The notes beneath the pieces are model-generated. The model made no database searches, was not told where the DNA came from, and saw nothing but the letters and a program-made list of their open reading frames with translations. A stretch of DNA of 64,000 nucleotides from Nemertoderma westbladi. Taxonomy: Eukaryota; Xenacoelomorpha; Nemertodermatida; Nemertodermatidae. The DNA lies in contig JAUCBJ010003493.1 in the NCBI GenBank assembly GCA_032718475.1, positions 54,224 through 118,223 of the forward strand. The letters are read 5' to 3'. The stretch's first letter is position 1; every line of letters starts with the position of its first letter. A program made the translations under genes and the position numbers. Of this stretch, positions 11,030 to 23,545 are shown piece by piece.

Positions 11030-13740
11030 AAGAGTTGGTTGGCTGGGCTGGGTTTATCAAGGCCGTCGCCCACCCCGGAGGCAGAGGGAGCTGGACCGGA
11101 GGAGTGCGAACTGCAGTCGCCGTCGAACACCCCCGAGCATGCACGCGAGGCCCCTCTCTCGCATATGGCCGATAAGGATCTGGGCCTCGGTGCTCCAGAC
11201 ACCATCGGTGGTGCCGACCAGAGGGGTGAAGGACATCCTCCGGTCTTCACCGACGGTCCGGTAGTGCAGCTTCTTGAGGCGACACCGCTGCTCCAGGATG
11301 GACTCGGTCAAGCGGTTGGCCTGGGCGTAAGAGGTGGCGTCAGCATTTACTACCGCGATATCGAACGACGCCACTCTCTGGTTTGCTCAGACCCCCCGAG
11401 CGACCAAGTCCGCCCGCACTCCCCCTACCTCCCGACCCTCTCTGTCGAGGTAACCCCGGGATAGGGTCACCTCAGGTTCTACACTGGACGACCCAAACGC
11501 CGACGCCAGCACGTCCCCAAAAACGTCACGCACCTCGTCGTGACGTTTCACAATGAGGCCGCCGGACTTGCAGCTGAGTGCGTGGGAGGTTGAGAACGGC
11601 CCCCCACAGCCCTCACACTTGGATGGGAGTCCTGGCGGGACGAGGCCGTACTGGAGGTTCAGGCTGTCCCGGTACTCCTCTGCACTGAGGTCCGTAGCGT
11701 CCAGGATGCTTGGCTGGGCTGTCAGCCAGCCGCCGGTTTTGTTTACAACCGCCCGCGTCGCGGTTCGTCTGCGGTCCGCCGGTAGCGCTCCCAAGGCCGC
11801 CTCCCGCTTCTCTTTATAGGCCGCATCCTGGGAGATGCGGCTAGCCGCAAGGACACTTCGCAGTTTAGCGTTGTGGTCGGCCACGTGGAGGGGTTGCGTT
11901 TCCTGGATCGCGCTGGTAACCACCTCGGTACCTTCCAAGGATGCTGAGCGCGCCGGGGTCTGCCGCATCGTGGGGTCCCGCAGTCCGATCCTGCCGTGGC
12001 AGGCTGGGAGTAGGGTGAGATCCTCGTCGGCCGGCTGCAGCCGAGAACACCGAAATAGGGAGGGGATGAATTTTTGCAGCAAAGCGGTCCGGATTGGGGT
12101 GATCTCCTCGGAGTCGGTGGGAACAACCCGCAGCAGGTAATCCCATTCCGCCTGCACACAGCGGGACAAAGCTGTGTGGGCGGACTGTGGGTACTCTGTT
12201 GCCACCGCCCCGAGTTTACCGATATTGGTAACCCAGCCGTCGACTTTGTGAGCGACAAACTCCTTCCGACCGGCGTCATCCCCGATATAGCCCCCGAGGA
12301 AGCGATGCCCGGCGCAGATCCGGATTCCACTCGGACCAAACATTGCCTGGGCCTCGGCTTCAAACCCCGATTTTACCACGAGATAACTCTTGGTCGGTTC
12401 GGGGTTGTATCCGATTCTGGGGCCCAGGCGGAGGAGCTCCATCCACCACTCCCAGATACCTGACAGCCGCCCTGCTGACGATGCATCGTCCGCATACCAA
12501 CATTGGCGTTGCGATCTGCAGGTGGACTGGCTGATTGGTTCATTATCGGTTCTGGTGGGTAGCGATGAACCCGCAATTGTGCCGGTGGGCGTTGCTGGTT
12601 GAAAGTCTCTGGGTAGTTGGGCGTTGGTGAGCCCTGTTTGGGCGTTGAAGGGCCCTGGCAGTCCCTGTTGGGCGTTGAAGGGCCCTGGCAGTCCCGGTTG
12701 CGCGTTGAAGGGCCCTGGCAGACCCGGTTGGGTGTCGGTGGGCCCTGGCGGCTCATGTTGAGCGTTGAAGGGCACTGGCAGTCCTGGTTGGGCGTTGAAG
12801 GGCCCTGGCAGTCCCGGTTGGGAGTTGGAGGGCCCTGGCGGTCCCGGTTGGGCTTTGAAGAGCCCTGGCAGACCCGGTTGGGCATTGAAGGGCCCTGGCA
12901 GACCCGGTTGGGTGTCGGTGGGTCCTGACGGCCCCGGTTGGGCGTTGAAGGGCCTCATGCATCTTGGTTGGGCGTTGAAGGGCCCTGGCAGTCCCGGTTG
13001 GGCGTTGGTCCCTGGCTGACCCGGTTCGAGTTGCAGCGCTCTGCTTCGGCGAGGAGGACCTCGAAATCCCCACGCTCCCACGCCCGAAGTCATCTCAGGA
13101 CCATCCGCCGAATGTCGGTGCTCTTCACCACATCGGGGTCCCTCTGTAGTAAAGTAGTGATGAGACATAAGGGGCGCTCTGAGGGAAAATCGCCGTCGGA
13201 GAACATTTCCAGCTCTTGCCTCAGCACGTCAACAACCTTTCTACCCACGTTACCCCCGGGAACTAGGTATTGATGGGTGGTTATGCAGGTCAGACGGCTG
13301 TGGCGATTCTCCCATATCGGATTGCTGGACGAGCCGGGGCTGTTGAGCCAGACGCCACCAAATGCGGCCTCTAATAGTCTTGGACGTTGAGCTGGTGCTA
13401 GTTGCTGCAGTTGCGGATGTAAGTGGGTTCATGGTGGCATCGCTGGAGGGCGCTTCCTGCAAAAACGTTGGGCGGAGAGTTTGGGTGAGGCCGTTTACAT
13501 CATCATCGTCAATGTCGCTTTGGGTAGAGGGGTCAGGAATCAAAGTGGCGTCCAGATCGACTGACCCACTGGGAGTTGAGGTAGTGACATGCGGGTTCTT
13601 ACATTTGCCGATTGAACTGGGGCCGCAGCTGGAACAGGCTTGTGATGTCCGCACGCAGCCGCAGTGGCTGGTGGGGGCGCATGAGGAGGCCACACACTGG
13701 CGGCAGCGTTGCGGGCCCTGGGACATTGCGCTCCCACTAA
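11030..13740 (-). pseudogene. Internally deleted RT relic with coding minisatellite
   Basis: This is read on the minus strand. The 5' part (13726-13250) encodes a cysteine-rich N-terminus (CRQC, CGC, CSSCG) and an acidic/Ser-Thr-rich linker. After a frameshift in a G run near 13255 comes VGRKVVDVLR...LRAWERGDFEVLLAEAERC, which matches the region just before the RT in the 57910-62221 copy (WEAGDLEELLIEG). The RT fingers and motifs A and B are missing. In their place is a 10-residue repeat (QPGLPGPFNA). RT resumes at WYADDASSAG (motif C), then GGYIGDD, KFIPSLF, a Cys/His cluster (CEGCGGPFSTSHALSCKSGG), KRHDEVRDVF, GVRADLVARGV, and after another frameshift near 11380 ASFDIAVVNADATSY to LCLRGGRR. 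The 593-codon stretch 13168-11387 is free of stops. GC content is clearly higher than in the surroundings. Confidence 0.8.
12612..13020. repeat. 30-bp minisatellite, ~13 copies
   Basis: The unit on the + strand is GGCCCTGGCA-GTCCCGGTTG-GGCGTTGAAG with scattered changes. Read on the minus strand in the RT-relic frame it encodes QPGLPGPFNA; two other frames are also open on each strand, so several apparent long ORFs here are artefacts of the repeat. Confidence 0.9.
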
Positions 13741-13769
13741 ACTGCTAAATGCAGCGTAAAATCTAGAAT

Positions 13770-13774
13770 ATGTT
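13770..13774. other. Target-site duplication, left (ATGTT), outer BEL/Pao
   Basis: ATGTT directly precedes the LTR at 13775, and the same five bases directly follow the LTR ending at 48392 (48393-48397). A 5-bp duplication is usual for BEL/Pao integrases. Confidence 0.9.
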
Positions 13775-14992
13775 TGTAAAAGCTTTTGTGGGATATAACT
13801 GGCCCTTTTGCTTTGCAATCCAGTTTCCCCCAAGGCGCTGGAATACTCTAAAAGGCTCCCTAACTCGAATGATACAAGCGACCGGCTGATTGGCTGATTT
13901 GCTGTACGAGGAGCTCTTTGCTATGTTCTATCGGCCAACCAGAGCTATAGCAGCAGAGTATGCAACCAGGACAACCGAGCGGAGTGACTCATTTTGTGTG
14001 CTGGCCAAGGGATGCTAAAATCCTGATAGTTCGGCATTTAGACATTCGTGGAACCTGTGGATTCTGGTGTTCTGCCAATGAGAGCTATTCCTCTCTGTGT
14101 AAAAGATACCTGCAACAGGGACAGTGTGTGTTGTTGTTCCTCCTACGCCAGAACATCGGCTTTTGGAATGACTCGGTGTTTCAGACTTTTAGTAAAACAT
14201 TAGTAGGCTTAAATTATAGAACGTATAACTGTTATCTGACCACACCGTGCAACTCAATCAGTCCTATCAGTGTTACACGCCACATATCATATCTTAACCT
14301 ACCGTCTTAATGCTATTTACTGTTGTGTTTTGGTTGAATATCATTATTTGGAGAATATCGATAAAGAACCCAAATTTCCCAATTTTCTTGATACACTACA
14401 GGTTAGAGAGACAGGCTATATAACAATTGCGACTTATGTTATCGTGGTTTGTAGTGAACCTAATGCTATTTGATAGACACTACAGTGGTCAATTGCTGTT
14501 CTCTTTATGTGTGATCAAATTCATTGACGGTCGGCAGATTAGTGTGCAGTATTGTGCGATACCGGTAGTGTGCATGATTGTGGCTGATAACAAAGCATTT
14601 CCTAAAGAATGCGCCTTATACGTGAACCATAAGCCTTACAGTCTTACCGTTGTGTGTAGTATCAGTCATAGCTCTGTTTAAATAGATAGAGCGCCACGTC
14701 CTAAAGGAACTGTTAATATTTCCCGAAGGTGAATAATATTTGTCAGAAATTATTTATTAACGATCAATCGAATAATACAGTAGGCTTCACTGCAATAACA
14801 AAATTTAAGCCCCATCCGAACCCAGTCTCCCGGGAATATCCAGTGGGTGAATGGACGCGCACTAGGCTGGCTTCGGCTAATGTTGTGTTTATTGGTATTA
14901 AATATTTGTCATCTTCTAAAGTCTGAACATAAACCAAAAGACATATAAATTTTGGCAGGTTAAACTGCTAAAGGTCTTCAAAAGCGCGTACA
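13775..14992 (+). repeat. 5' LTR of outer BEL/Pao element (LTR B)
   Basis: It begins TGTAAAAGCTTTTG and ends AAAAGCGCGTACA. It is the same length as LTR C (47175-48392) and ~99.6% identical by eye. Small ORFs inside (e.g. 116 codons at 13960) are present in both LTRs but lose their frame in the diverged LTRs, so they are not considered genes. Confidence 0.93.
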
Positions 14993-16754
14993 ATAACAGT
15001 TATTCGCTTTATTGCAGTAAGCAATAAAGTTGAAAGTACCAGTCGACCGGTAAACCTGAACCGGTACTGCTGTAGGTCCGTAGGCCTAACTGCCAGAACC
15101 GGTACTGCTGTAGGTCCGTAGGCCCAACTGCCAGAACCGGTACTGCTGTAGGTCTGTAGGCCTAACTGCCAGAACCGGTACTGCTGTAGGTCCGTAGGCC
15201 CAACTGCCCTAACCGATACTTCCAGTATAAGTACATTAGTATTATTCGATTTTGATTATTGCATACCAGTAGGCTGTTTAAGAGATTAGGGACTGTACAC
15301 CCCTTGTTTCTTTTGGAGCTTACTTATTTCTGTCAGTTTTATTTATTTGTAGGCCAGTATTGAGCAGAAGGCGTGTAAGCTTGCTCAGTCTATACAGACA
15401 ATTGGTAGGCCGGACTGTTGTCGGATAGTTGTTGGGTTTGGAGAGATTACGGTGTGTGTAGAGTTTGTCTGATAAAGTGCCAGTTAGTAAGTTGGGGCAG
15501 CCATAGCTGTAAGGTCAATCCCCTCTTAAAGAATAAGTCGTACTACCGTGTTAGAACGCATACTAACTAACCATTTCGGAATCTGCATATACTGTAGTTT
15601 ATTTAGGCTTGACAGTATTCTGCCAGCGTTTTGGCCTGTGTTTGTTTGTGTGGTCTGTTCAGGTACCGTAATAGTTATTACTCGGATATTTTGTAGGCCG
15701 GATTGTTGTCTAGCTATTGTTAGGTCTGAAGAGATTGCTGCGTGTGTAGAGTTTGTCCGATAAAGTGCCAGTTAGTAAGTTGGGGCATCTAAGCGTTGTA
15801 AGGTAAACCCCCTCTTAAAGAATAAGTCGTACTACCATGTTAGAACGCATACTAACTAACCATTTCGGAATCTGCACATACTGTAGTTTATTTAGGCTTG
15901 ATGGTAGTCTGCCATCGTTTGGTTTGTATTTTGTTGGAGTATTCTATACGGGTAGCGTAATATTTATTATTCAGAGTTTATGCGATTATTCGCAACATTC
16001 ATGTCCCCAAGTTTATTCCTACAGTAATTGTGCTTGTTACACATACTGTTATAGTTAAATTAACCCCGGTACTACACGGGCTGCTTGGCGTAGGTAAAGA
16101 CTGGTGACTTTGTGCTCTGGTCACTCCAGCAGATGCCGTGGTTCTTTTAACTGTTCAAGTATATTTAACTGCTAGTTATCTGTTTTAATAAGTACTTGTA
16201 CCTAATTTAGGGTTTAGTGTACAGTGCTTTCCGATAGTAATTAGTGTGTAGGCAGTGTATTGTGTTGTAAAGTGGTTAATAGGCACGTTGGATCTGGTAG
16301 TCCGCGGTAATTAACTTCCAGGTAGGAACACTCCGTGATACATAACGTAGTACCTATAGCGATACGGCTATAGGTCGTCAGGCGGTGGTATTTTCCTATC
16401 TGGACAACGCAGTGCATTTACTACTACTTATTATTCTCAAATACCGTAGTATCCTGTCTGTTGTAATAACCAGAAGTTCTAACCCTTTGTTAGACTGGTT
16501 TGTAGTTTCCCTGTAAAATTACCCTAAAATTTTGTACGTAATATTTTTGTTGTGTTTAGTTAGAGATTTAATCTCACCCGTATCGTAAGTAATTTGTAGA
16601 TAAGTAACTTAGGAAGTAGAATTATTTGTTTTAGTGTCCAATAAGTAGCACTTCACTGAGAGCGCACAGCTTTTGTGTAGTGATTATTTCCCAGAAATAG
16701 TAACATCTATTTCAATATTGTAACAAATACCCCTCATACGGGTATATATATATA
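14993..16754 (+). other. Leader of outer BEL/Pao, with tandem repeats and hairpin
   Basis: This noncoding leader is shared (inverted) with 33760-35984 of the inner copy. Just after the LTR is a perfect 9-bp stem: CTTTATTGC (15007-15015), loop AGTAA, GCAATAAAG (15021-15029). It is conserved in the inner copy. A 38-bp unit containing ACCGGTACTGCTGTAGGT is repeated four times at 15058-15209. A ~289-bp unit is repeated twice (about 15421-15998), seen as two copies of ACTACC-TGTTAGAACGCATAC at 15541 and 15830. No primer-binding site was recognised with confidence. Confidence 0.8.
15058..15209 (+). repeat. 38-bp tandem repeat, 4 copies, in leader
   Basis: The unit carries ACCGGTACTGCTGTAGGT and CCGTAGGCCTAACTGCC. 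Copies 1 and 3 have TAGGCCTA, copies 2 and 4 have TAGGCCCA, so an early doubling of a two-unit block is likely. The inner element has two to three units at about 35830-35930. Confidence 0.9.
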
Positions 16755-16944
16755 TATATATATTCCTTGTAGCCAAAACGTTTTTTTTACAGAAAAAAAT
16801 ATATGCACATATATAGCAACTATACAAGTTTCCAAAACGTCTAACAAGAAAAATATTAATATTGACGAAATAAATATTGGAACCTACTGTAAGTGACTAC
16901 TACTAAAATGTAGTAGTAGTTAATACTGAAGACTGGAATTACGG

Positions 16945-17575
16945 GGAGGTACACCATTTTGATCCAAAATATTTGTAAATTAGTTTTATGATCGATTATA
17001 ATGCACAATTAATTGGTGTTTCCCAATCTAAAACAAATATTTAATGGAAAGGAAGGAGAAAACTTAAGGGAAAGGAGCAGGTTACAGCGGCACGTTATTT
17101 TAACCAAACAATAAACCATATACAATAAAACAGCTTACAGTTTTATTTTTGAAAGTTATCAGCTTTTATTTGCGTCGAATTAATTTATATTGCGTCTAGC
17201 CCCCCCCCCCCCCGCCCCCACCCCCCCCCCCCCCCCCCACCCCACCCCCTGGATGTACCACGAGGCATCATCATGTACTAGGCCTAATTATTATGTGCGG
17301 CATCATGTACTGTAGGCCCTATTAATAATGTGGTGTACAGATACAGTATTTCTATATTTATCTACATTACTTCTCATTGGTTCCAAAATGTCTGCTTGAT
17401 TCCGATCTCCATACTGTATAGTACGGGGGGAGCGGGGGGGGGGGGGGGGGGGGGGGGGGGCAAGGCAACCACTATTATTTGTTTTGGTCCACCATTTTGG
17501 TCCAAAATATTTTTAAATTATTTTTATGATCGATTATAATGCCCGATTAATTGGTGTTTCCATACCTGAAAACCG
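16945..17575 (+). repeat. ~85-bp direct repeat flanking C and G homopolymers
   Basis: The block CACCATTTTG-TCCAAAATAT ... TTATGATCGATTATAATGC ... ATTAATTGGTGTTTCC occurs at about 16952-17031 and 17489-17568. Between them are a C-rich run (17200-17250) and a G run (about 17428-17460), so this part looks like a duplication bounded by complementary homopolymers. Confidence 0.8.
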
Positions 17576-18328
17576 CTACTTAAAAGCTCTTTTAGTTTTC
17601 AAGTTATAACTATTTCCATTTAGGGAGACCTATTGAAATTACTATTAGACTATGTGTATAATAAAATCTCTATTATCTCCATATATTTTTTTTGGAAATT
17701 GTCAACTTCAAAACCCCACTACTTCTACATTTTTGTTATGTTAAAATGTTAAAATATAAGAAGTAATCTTGGACAAAATCTATCTTCTTGTCTAAACTTG
17801 AAATCTACGGCCGTAATCATTGCTGATATTTGATCATGAAATTTAAGATGAAATCTAATTCAAAATAAAGGACACTATTGTAAGTGACTTACACTTAGGT
17901 AGATACTATAAAGAAGTTAATACTGAACACTGGAATTAAACTGAAAATGAAATCTAAAACCGAAATTACTGAAATTAGGAAACTGAAACTTTAGGATTTA
18001 CTCGAACTTCCTGTAGGGACGACTCTAAATTAATAATTCGGCATCCGATACTAATAACTGGTAAATATCCGGTTGTAATTAATATCCGACATAATTAAAA
18101 GATTTTTTTCAGATCCGTAACAATGTGGGTGGTTATATAAGATGATTATACAAAATTAATAATTTTTCACTAATATTTTATTTCATTAACAATAACAACT
18201 AATAATTCAAGGAAATACAATAATGGGAAGAATTATTATGGAGCACAATATTGCGGAGCACAAATTAACTGGATCAAAAACATTTAAACATATGAACAAT
18301 TTTATCTAATTTATCTACACTAAAATGA

Positions 18329-18533
18329 TCCAAATCTATTCCGCACGTATTATGAAATGAGTTACATATAAAAGGAACTGTCCAAATCTATTCCGGACGT
18401 ATTATGAAATGAGTTACATATAAAAGTACCGAACTGTCCAAATCTATTCCGCACGTATTATGAAATGAGTTACATATAAAAGGAACTGTCCAAATCTATT
18501 CCGGACGTATTATGAAATGAGTTACTTGAGTTA
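18329..18533 (+). repeat. Tandem repeat of ~56 bp, 4 copies
   Basis: The unit is TCCAAATCTATTCCGCACG ... GAAATGAGTTACATATAAAAG. Copies alternate between TTCCGCACG and TTCCGGACG and between two lengths (about 54 and 58 bp). Confidence 0.88.
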
Positions 18534-18889
18534 CAAATGAGTTACAATCAGTCAACAATTTAATTTCAGTAAAAATAGTCACTGAAATTACAATTTTGAT
18601 ATGCATCGTACTACTGTAGACATTAAATTACCTATTCCAAGTATTTATTTAGTAATAGTAGCTAAGAGATACAGTACACACTTGGGATTTACAAATAGTA
18701 AAGTGCCGTTCTGGTCACATACATATATCTCTCACTAAGTTTTGCCTACAACTTGATACATAATTATTTAACTTGATGCTAGAACGTTATTTTATGAATA
18801 ACATATGTAACATAAACGTCATTTTTACCTTAAGTTTTAATCTTGGACGAAATATAAGCTTTAATCTATGGGGTAATCTTAGAACAGTA

Positions 18890-21800
18890 ATATAAGTTAA
18901 ATCTAAAAGGTAATTTTGGAAGAAGTCTAACAGTCAAACATAAATCTCGAATATCTTGAAATCTAAGACCACAATCTCTGATTTAGATTTATTCTGAAAT
19001 CTAAGACGAATTCCAGAGTAGTAATCTTGGAAGAAATATATGCCGGAATTAAGCCAACTGTTTGGACCAACAGCGTACTGTAGATATTCACATACACTAC
19101 ATGATAATTTCACATAATACAGTAGTAGAGTAGTAATTAGTACAAGATTCGCACATACATTATCAACTTTATATCAGTAAAGATATTTACAGAAATTATA
19201 TTTTACAGTAAGTGTGAATTGTACTACAGTACATTCATTGCTTAATAGTAATAATAGCTAAGAGGTACATACACTTGAGATTTATAACTAATAGTAAAGT
19301 GCCGTTCTGGTCACATACATATATCTCTCAGTACGTTTTGCCTACACCTTGATACATAATTATTTAACTTGTAGCTAGAACGTTATTTTATGAATAACAT
19401 ATGTAACATAAACGTCATTTTTACATTAAGTTTTAATCTTGGACGAAATATAAGCTCTAATCTATGGGGTAGGGACAAATCTAAGCAGAAATCTATGGGG
19501 TAATCTTAGACAAAACATAATCTGAAATCGAAAAAGTAATCTTGGACGAAATCTAACCTCTCGTCTAACTTGATGTCCCAAACCACAATCTTGGCTGAGA
19601 TTTATTCTGAAACCGAAACGGAAATCCAAAGAGTAATCTTGGACGAAATCTAAGCTGAAATCGATGCTGTAATCTTAAAAGCTAAATCTAAAAAGTAATT
19701 TTGGATCAAATCTAACATCTCGTATAACTTGAAATCTAAGACCACAATCCTGATTTAGATTTATTCTGAAATCTAAGACGAAATCCAAAGAGTAATCTTG
19801 GACGAAATATAAGCTTTAATCTATGGGGTAGGGACAAATCTAAGCAGAAATCTATGGGGTAATCTTGGACAAAACATAAACTGAAATCTAAAAAGTAATT
19901 TAGAACGAAATCTAACCTCTCGTCTAACTTGAAATCTCGGCTTAGATTTATTCTGAAATCTAAGACGAAAACCAAAGAGTAATCTTGGAATATAAGCCGG
20001 AATGAAGCCGACTGTTTAGAACCAACAGCGTAATGTATAGTAGTATATAGATATTCACATACACTACATGATAACTTCACATAATAGTAGAGTAGTAATT
20101 AGTACAAGATACCACATACATCATCAACTTTATATCAGTAACGATATTTACAGAAATTATATTTTACAGTACAGTAAGTTAGTGTGCATTGTACTAGACA
20201 GTTCATTCATTGCCAGCTATTCAAAGAATATTTATAGTAATAATAGCTAAGAGGTACGTACACTTTGAATAATAGTAAAGTGCCGTTCTGGTCACATATA
20301 TATATCTCACATTACGTTTTGCCTACCACCTTGATACATAATTATTAAACTTGTAGCTAGAACGTTATTTTATGAATAACATATGTAACATAAACGTCAT
20401 TTCTACATTAAGTCAGTCTTAATCTTGGTCGAAATATAACCAGAAATCTATGGGGTAATCTTAGACGAAATATAAGTTAAATCTAAAAGGTAATTTTGGA
20501 AGAAGTCTAACAGTCAAACATAAATCTCGAATATCTTGAAATCTAAGACCACAATCCTGATTTAGATTTATTCTGAAATCTAATACGAATTCCAGAGTAG
20601 TAATCTTGGACGAAATATATGCCGGAATTAAGCCAACTGTTTGGACCAACAGCGTACTGTAGATATTCACATACACTACATGATAATTTCACATAATACA
20701 GTAGTAGAGTAGTAATTAGTACAAGATTCGCACATACATTATCAACTTTATATCAGTAAAGATATTTACAGAAATTATATTTTACAGTAAGTGTGAATTG
20801 TACTACAGTACATTCATTGCTTAATAGTAATAATAGCTAAGAGGTACATACACTTGAGATTTATAACTAATAGTAAAGTGCCGTTCTGGTCACATACATA
20901 TATCTCTCAGTACGTTTTGCCTACACCTTGATACATAATTATTTAACTTGTAGCTAGAACGATATTTTATGAATAACATATGTAACATAAACGTCATTTT
21001 TACATTAAGTTTTAATCTTGGACGAAATATAAGCTCTAATCTATGGGGTAGGGACAAATCTAAGCAGAAATCTATGGGGTAATCTTAGACAAAACATAAT
21101 CTGAAATCGAAAAAGTAATCTTGGACGAAATCTAACCTCTCGTCTAACTTGATGTCCCAAACCACAATCTTGGCTGAGATTTATTCTGAAACCGAAACGG
21201 AAATCCAAAGAGTAATCTTGGACGAAATCTAAGCTGAAATCGATGATGTAATCTTAAAAGCTAAATCTAAAAAGTAATTTTGGATCAAATCTAACATCTC
21301 GTATAACTTGAAATCTAAGACCACAATCCTGATTTAGATTTATTCTGAAATCTAAGACGAAATCCAAAGAGTAATCTTGGACGAAATATAAGCTTTAATC
21401 TATGGGGTAGGGACAAATCTAAGCAGAAATCTATGGGGTAATCTTGGACAAAACATAAACTGAAATCTAAAAAGTAATTTAGAACGAAATCTAACCTCTC
21501 GTCTAACTTGAAATCTCGGCTTAGATTTATTCTGAAATCTAAGACGAAAACCAAAGAGTAATCTTGGAATATAAGCCGGAATGAAGCCGACTGTTTAGAA
21601 CCAACAGCGTAATGTATAGTAGTATATAGATATTCACATACACTACATGATAACTTCACATAATAGTAGAGTAGTAATTAGTACAAGATACCACATACAT
21701 CATCAACTTTATATCAGTAACGATATTTACAGAAATTATATTTTACAGTACAGTAAGTTAGTGTGCATTGTACTAGACAGTTCATTCATTGCCAGCTATT

Positions 21801-22047
21801 CAAAGAATATTTATAGTAATAATAGCTAAGAGGTACGTACACTTTGAATAATAGTAAAGTGCCGTTCTGGTCACATATATATATCTCACATTACGTTTTG
21901 CCTACCACCTTGATACATAATTATTAAACTTGTAGCTAGAACGTTATTTTATGAATAACATATGTAACATAAACGTCATTTCTACATTAAGTCAGTCTTA
22001 ATCTTGGTCGAAATATAACCTGAAATCTATGGGGTAATCTTAGACGA
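18890..22047 (+). repeat. Two tandem copies of a 1579-bp unit
   Basis: The segments 18890-20468 and 20469-22047 are nearly identical; for instance, identical small reading frames recur at 19736 and 21315, and at 20068 and 21647, both 1579 apart. Each copy is built from short degenerate units such as GTAATCTTGGACGAAATCTAA and a block with AGTGCCGTTCTGGTCACATA, which recurs at about 18700, 19290, 20278, 20877 and 21858. Confidence 0.9.
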
Positions 22048-22659
22048 AATATAAGTTAAATCTAAAAAGTAATCTTGGACTAAATATTATCTTTCGTCCT
22101 ACTTGAAATGTAAGACTGTAATATTGGCTTTGATTTAATTTAAATCTAAGCAGAAATTCAAACAGTAGCTAAGTGGATCACTTGGGATTGACAAATATAG
22201 TGAATTACCATTCTGGAATTATATGATCTGAAATATAGATTTTAATCTTAGTCAAAAAAGCATTAATCTAGGGCGTACTATAAATCGTAATCTATATAGC
22301 AATCTAAGGTGATGTCCAAGAAGTCTTACCAAAAATGTAATCAAACCTGTCATCACTACAGTGACTTCAATTCTAACTCGCACAAGATGTAAGTAAAGTA
22401 CAAGCGCTGAATTACAACCTAGTGTAGACTCTAATCCGTAATTCGATAAATATTTTAATATTTTTGAATGAATTCATTGGAAATCTATGGCTTTTCAATA
22501 AACGACCTCAGTTAGGGTGTATCATATAACCGTTTTCCCCTTATCCTTTAGTATAACAGGAATCGGCGCAGGGTGCACAGCAATGCCTACTATGTACACA
22601 TAAAGTAATGATATGTTATACAACTAGGGCGATATCTCGTTGACAAGACCCAGCATCAC

Positions 22660-22930
22660 CCTGCAGAACGAAGAGACGCAGTCTGAAGCTTGTTGGACAC
22701 TGTTTTCGCTGGAAGGATCAACCTGTCCGCAATCTCGTGCTGTGGCAACCTTCCTTCGAGAATAGGTGTGGTGGACAGCTAATGACTTTCCTCAAAGGCC
22801 TGCTTAAGGACACCAAACTTGAGAATAGGGATGAACTGGAAAACTATATAGCTGAATGTGAAATCTGGGGGCGCTATGTTGTTGCTTCCGACGGCACTAC
22901 ACCTTAGTTCAAACTGATCATCATCATTAC
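22660..22930 (+). pseudogene. 3' fragment of RTE-like LINE
   Basis: The translation GHCFRWKDQPVRNLVLWQP ... CGGQLMTFLKGLLKDTKLE matches the C-terminus of the LINE at 4149-7345 (GHCFRREDQPVHNLVLWQP ... MTFLRRILKDTGLED). It is followed by an ATCATCATT-type tail, as expected for a 5'-truncated RTE-like insertion. It sits inside the 6.9-kb TIR element, so it arrived later or was carried along. Confidence 0.85.
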
Positions 22931-23515
22931 TATATATAATAAATTCACAAACCAAATTCAACTGTTTACATTCCAAATTTCCGATCCAATAATCATTGCT
23001 TAAATAAAACACTCACAATAACCGCGTTCAATTGTGTAATTAAGTCACTCTAAATCAACTTCAGTTACTAATTAGTATATCTCAGAATAACACATAACTT
23101 GGTGAACTGTATAGTCTGTCAAAGGCTTGAAATAGAATTTGCATAGAATTAAATAATATTTTTATTGAATATGAACATGAACATGAATTTATTATTATTG
23201 GTATGGATGAATAAATGTACTGTAGTAATATTACTATTAAAATTTGAAGTTAACCACCATGATGTTAGTTTTCGTAAAATATAAGGCCGATTATTATAAA
23301 ATTTAGCTCTTTGTATACATTGGCATTACTTAAAAAATAATAACAGTGAAAAATATACTGTACTTGTACATAAACTATGTATTCTATGAAACTGACGGGA
23401 AACCTACCTACTGGCTGACAGAAGGTCCTCAAACATATTGTAATCCGTTATATATGTATATATAATCCGTTAGATGTTAAACCAATTTTTGGTGAAGACG
23501 TTTTGGCTACTTGAT

Positions 23516-23545
23516 AACGTTTTGGCTACTCGTAGCCAAAACGTT
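23516..23545. repeat. Perfect 14-bp palindrome made of the TIR end motif
   Basis: AACGTTTTGGCTAC (23516-23529), spacer TC, GTAGCCAAAACGTT (23532-23545). Each arm is the terminal motif of the element. A third copy (GACGTTTTGGCTAC) starts at 23498, and weaker copies follow at about 23560 and 23585. Confidence 0.9.

Noticed and set aside
12617-13019. Several overlapping Gly/Pro/Trp-rich ORFs on both strands
   Set aside because: All are frames of the 30-bp minisatellite; only the minus-strand QPGLPGPFNA frame is continuous with recognised RT-family sequence.
13960-14310. 116-codon ORF inside the LTRs (also at 47360)
   Set aside because: It is present only because the two LTRs are near-identical; the diverged LTRs do not keep the frame and the product has no recognisable domain.
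19736-20080. 114-codon minus-strand ORF, repeated at 21315
   Set aside because: It is created by the degenerate ~30-bp repeats (FRLDFSLD-like pattern) and copied by the 1579-bp tandem duplication; not a gene.
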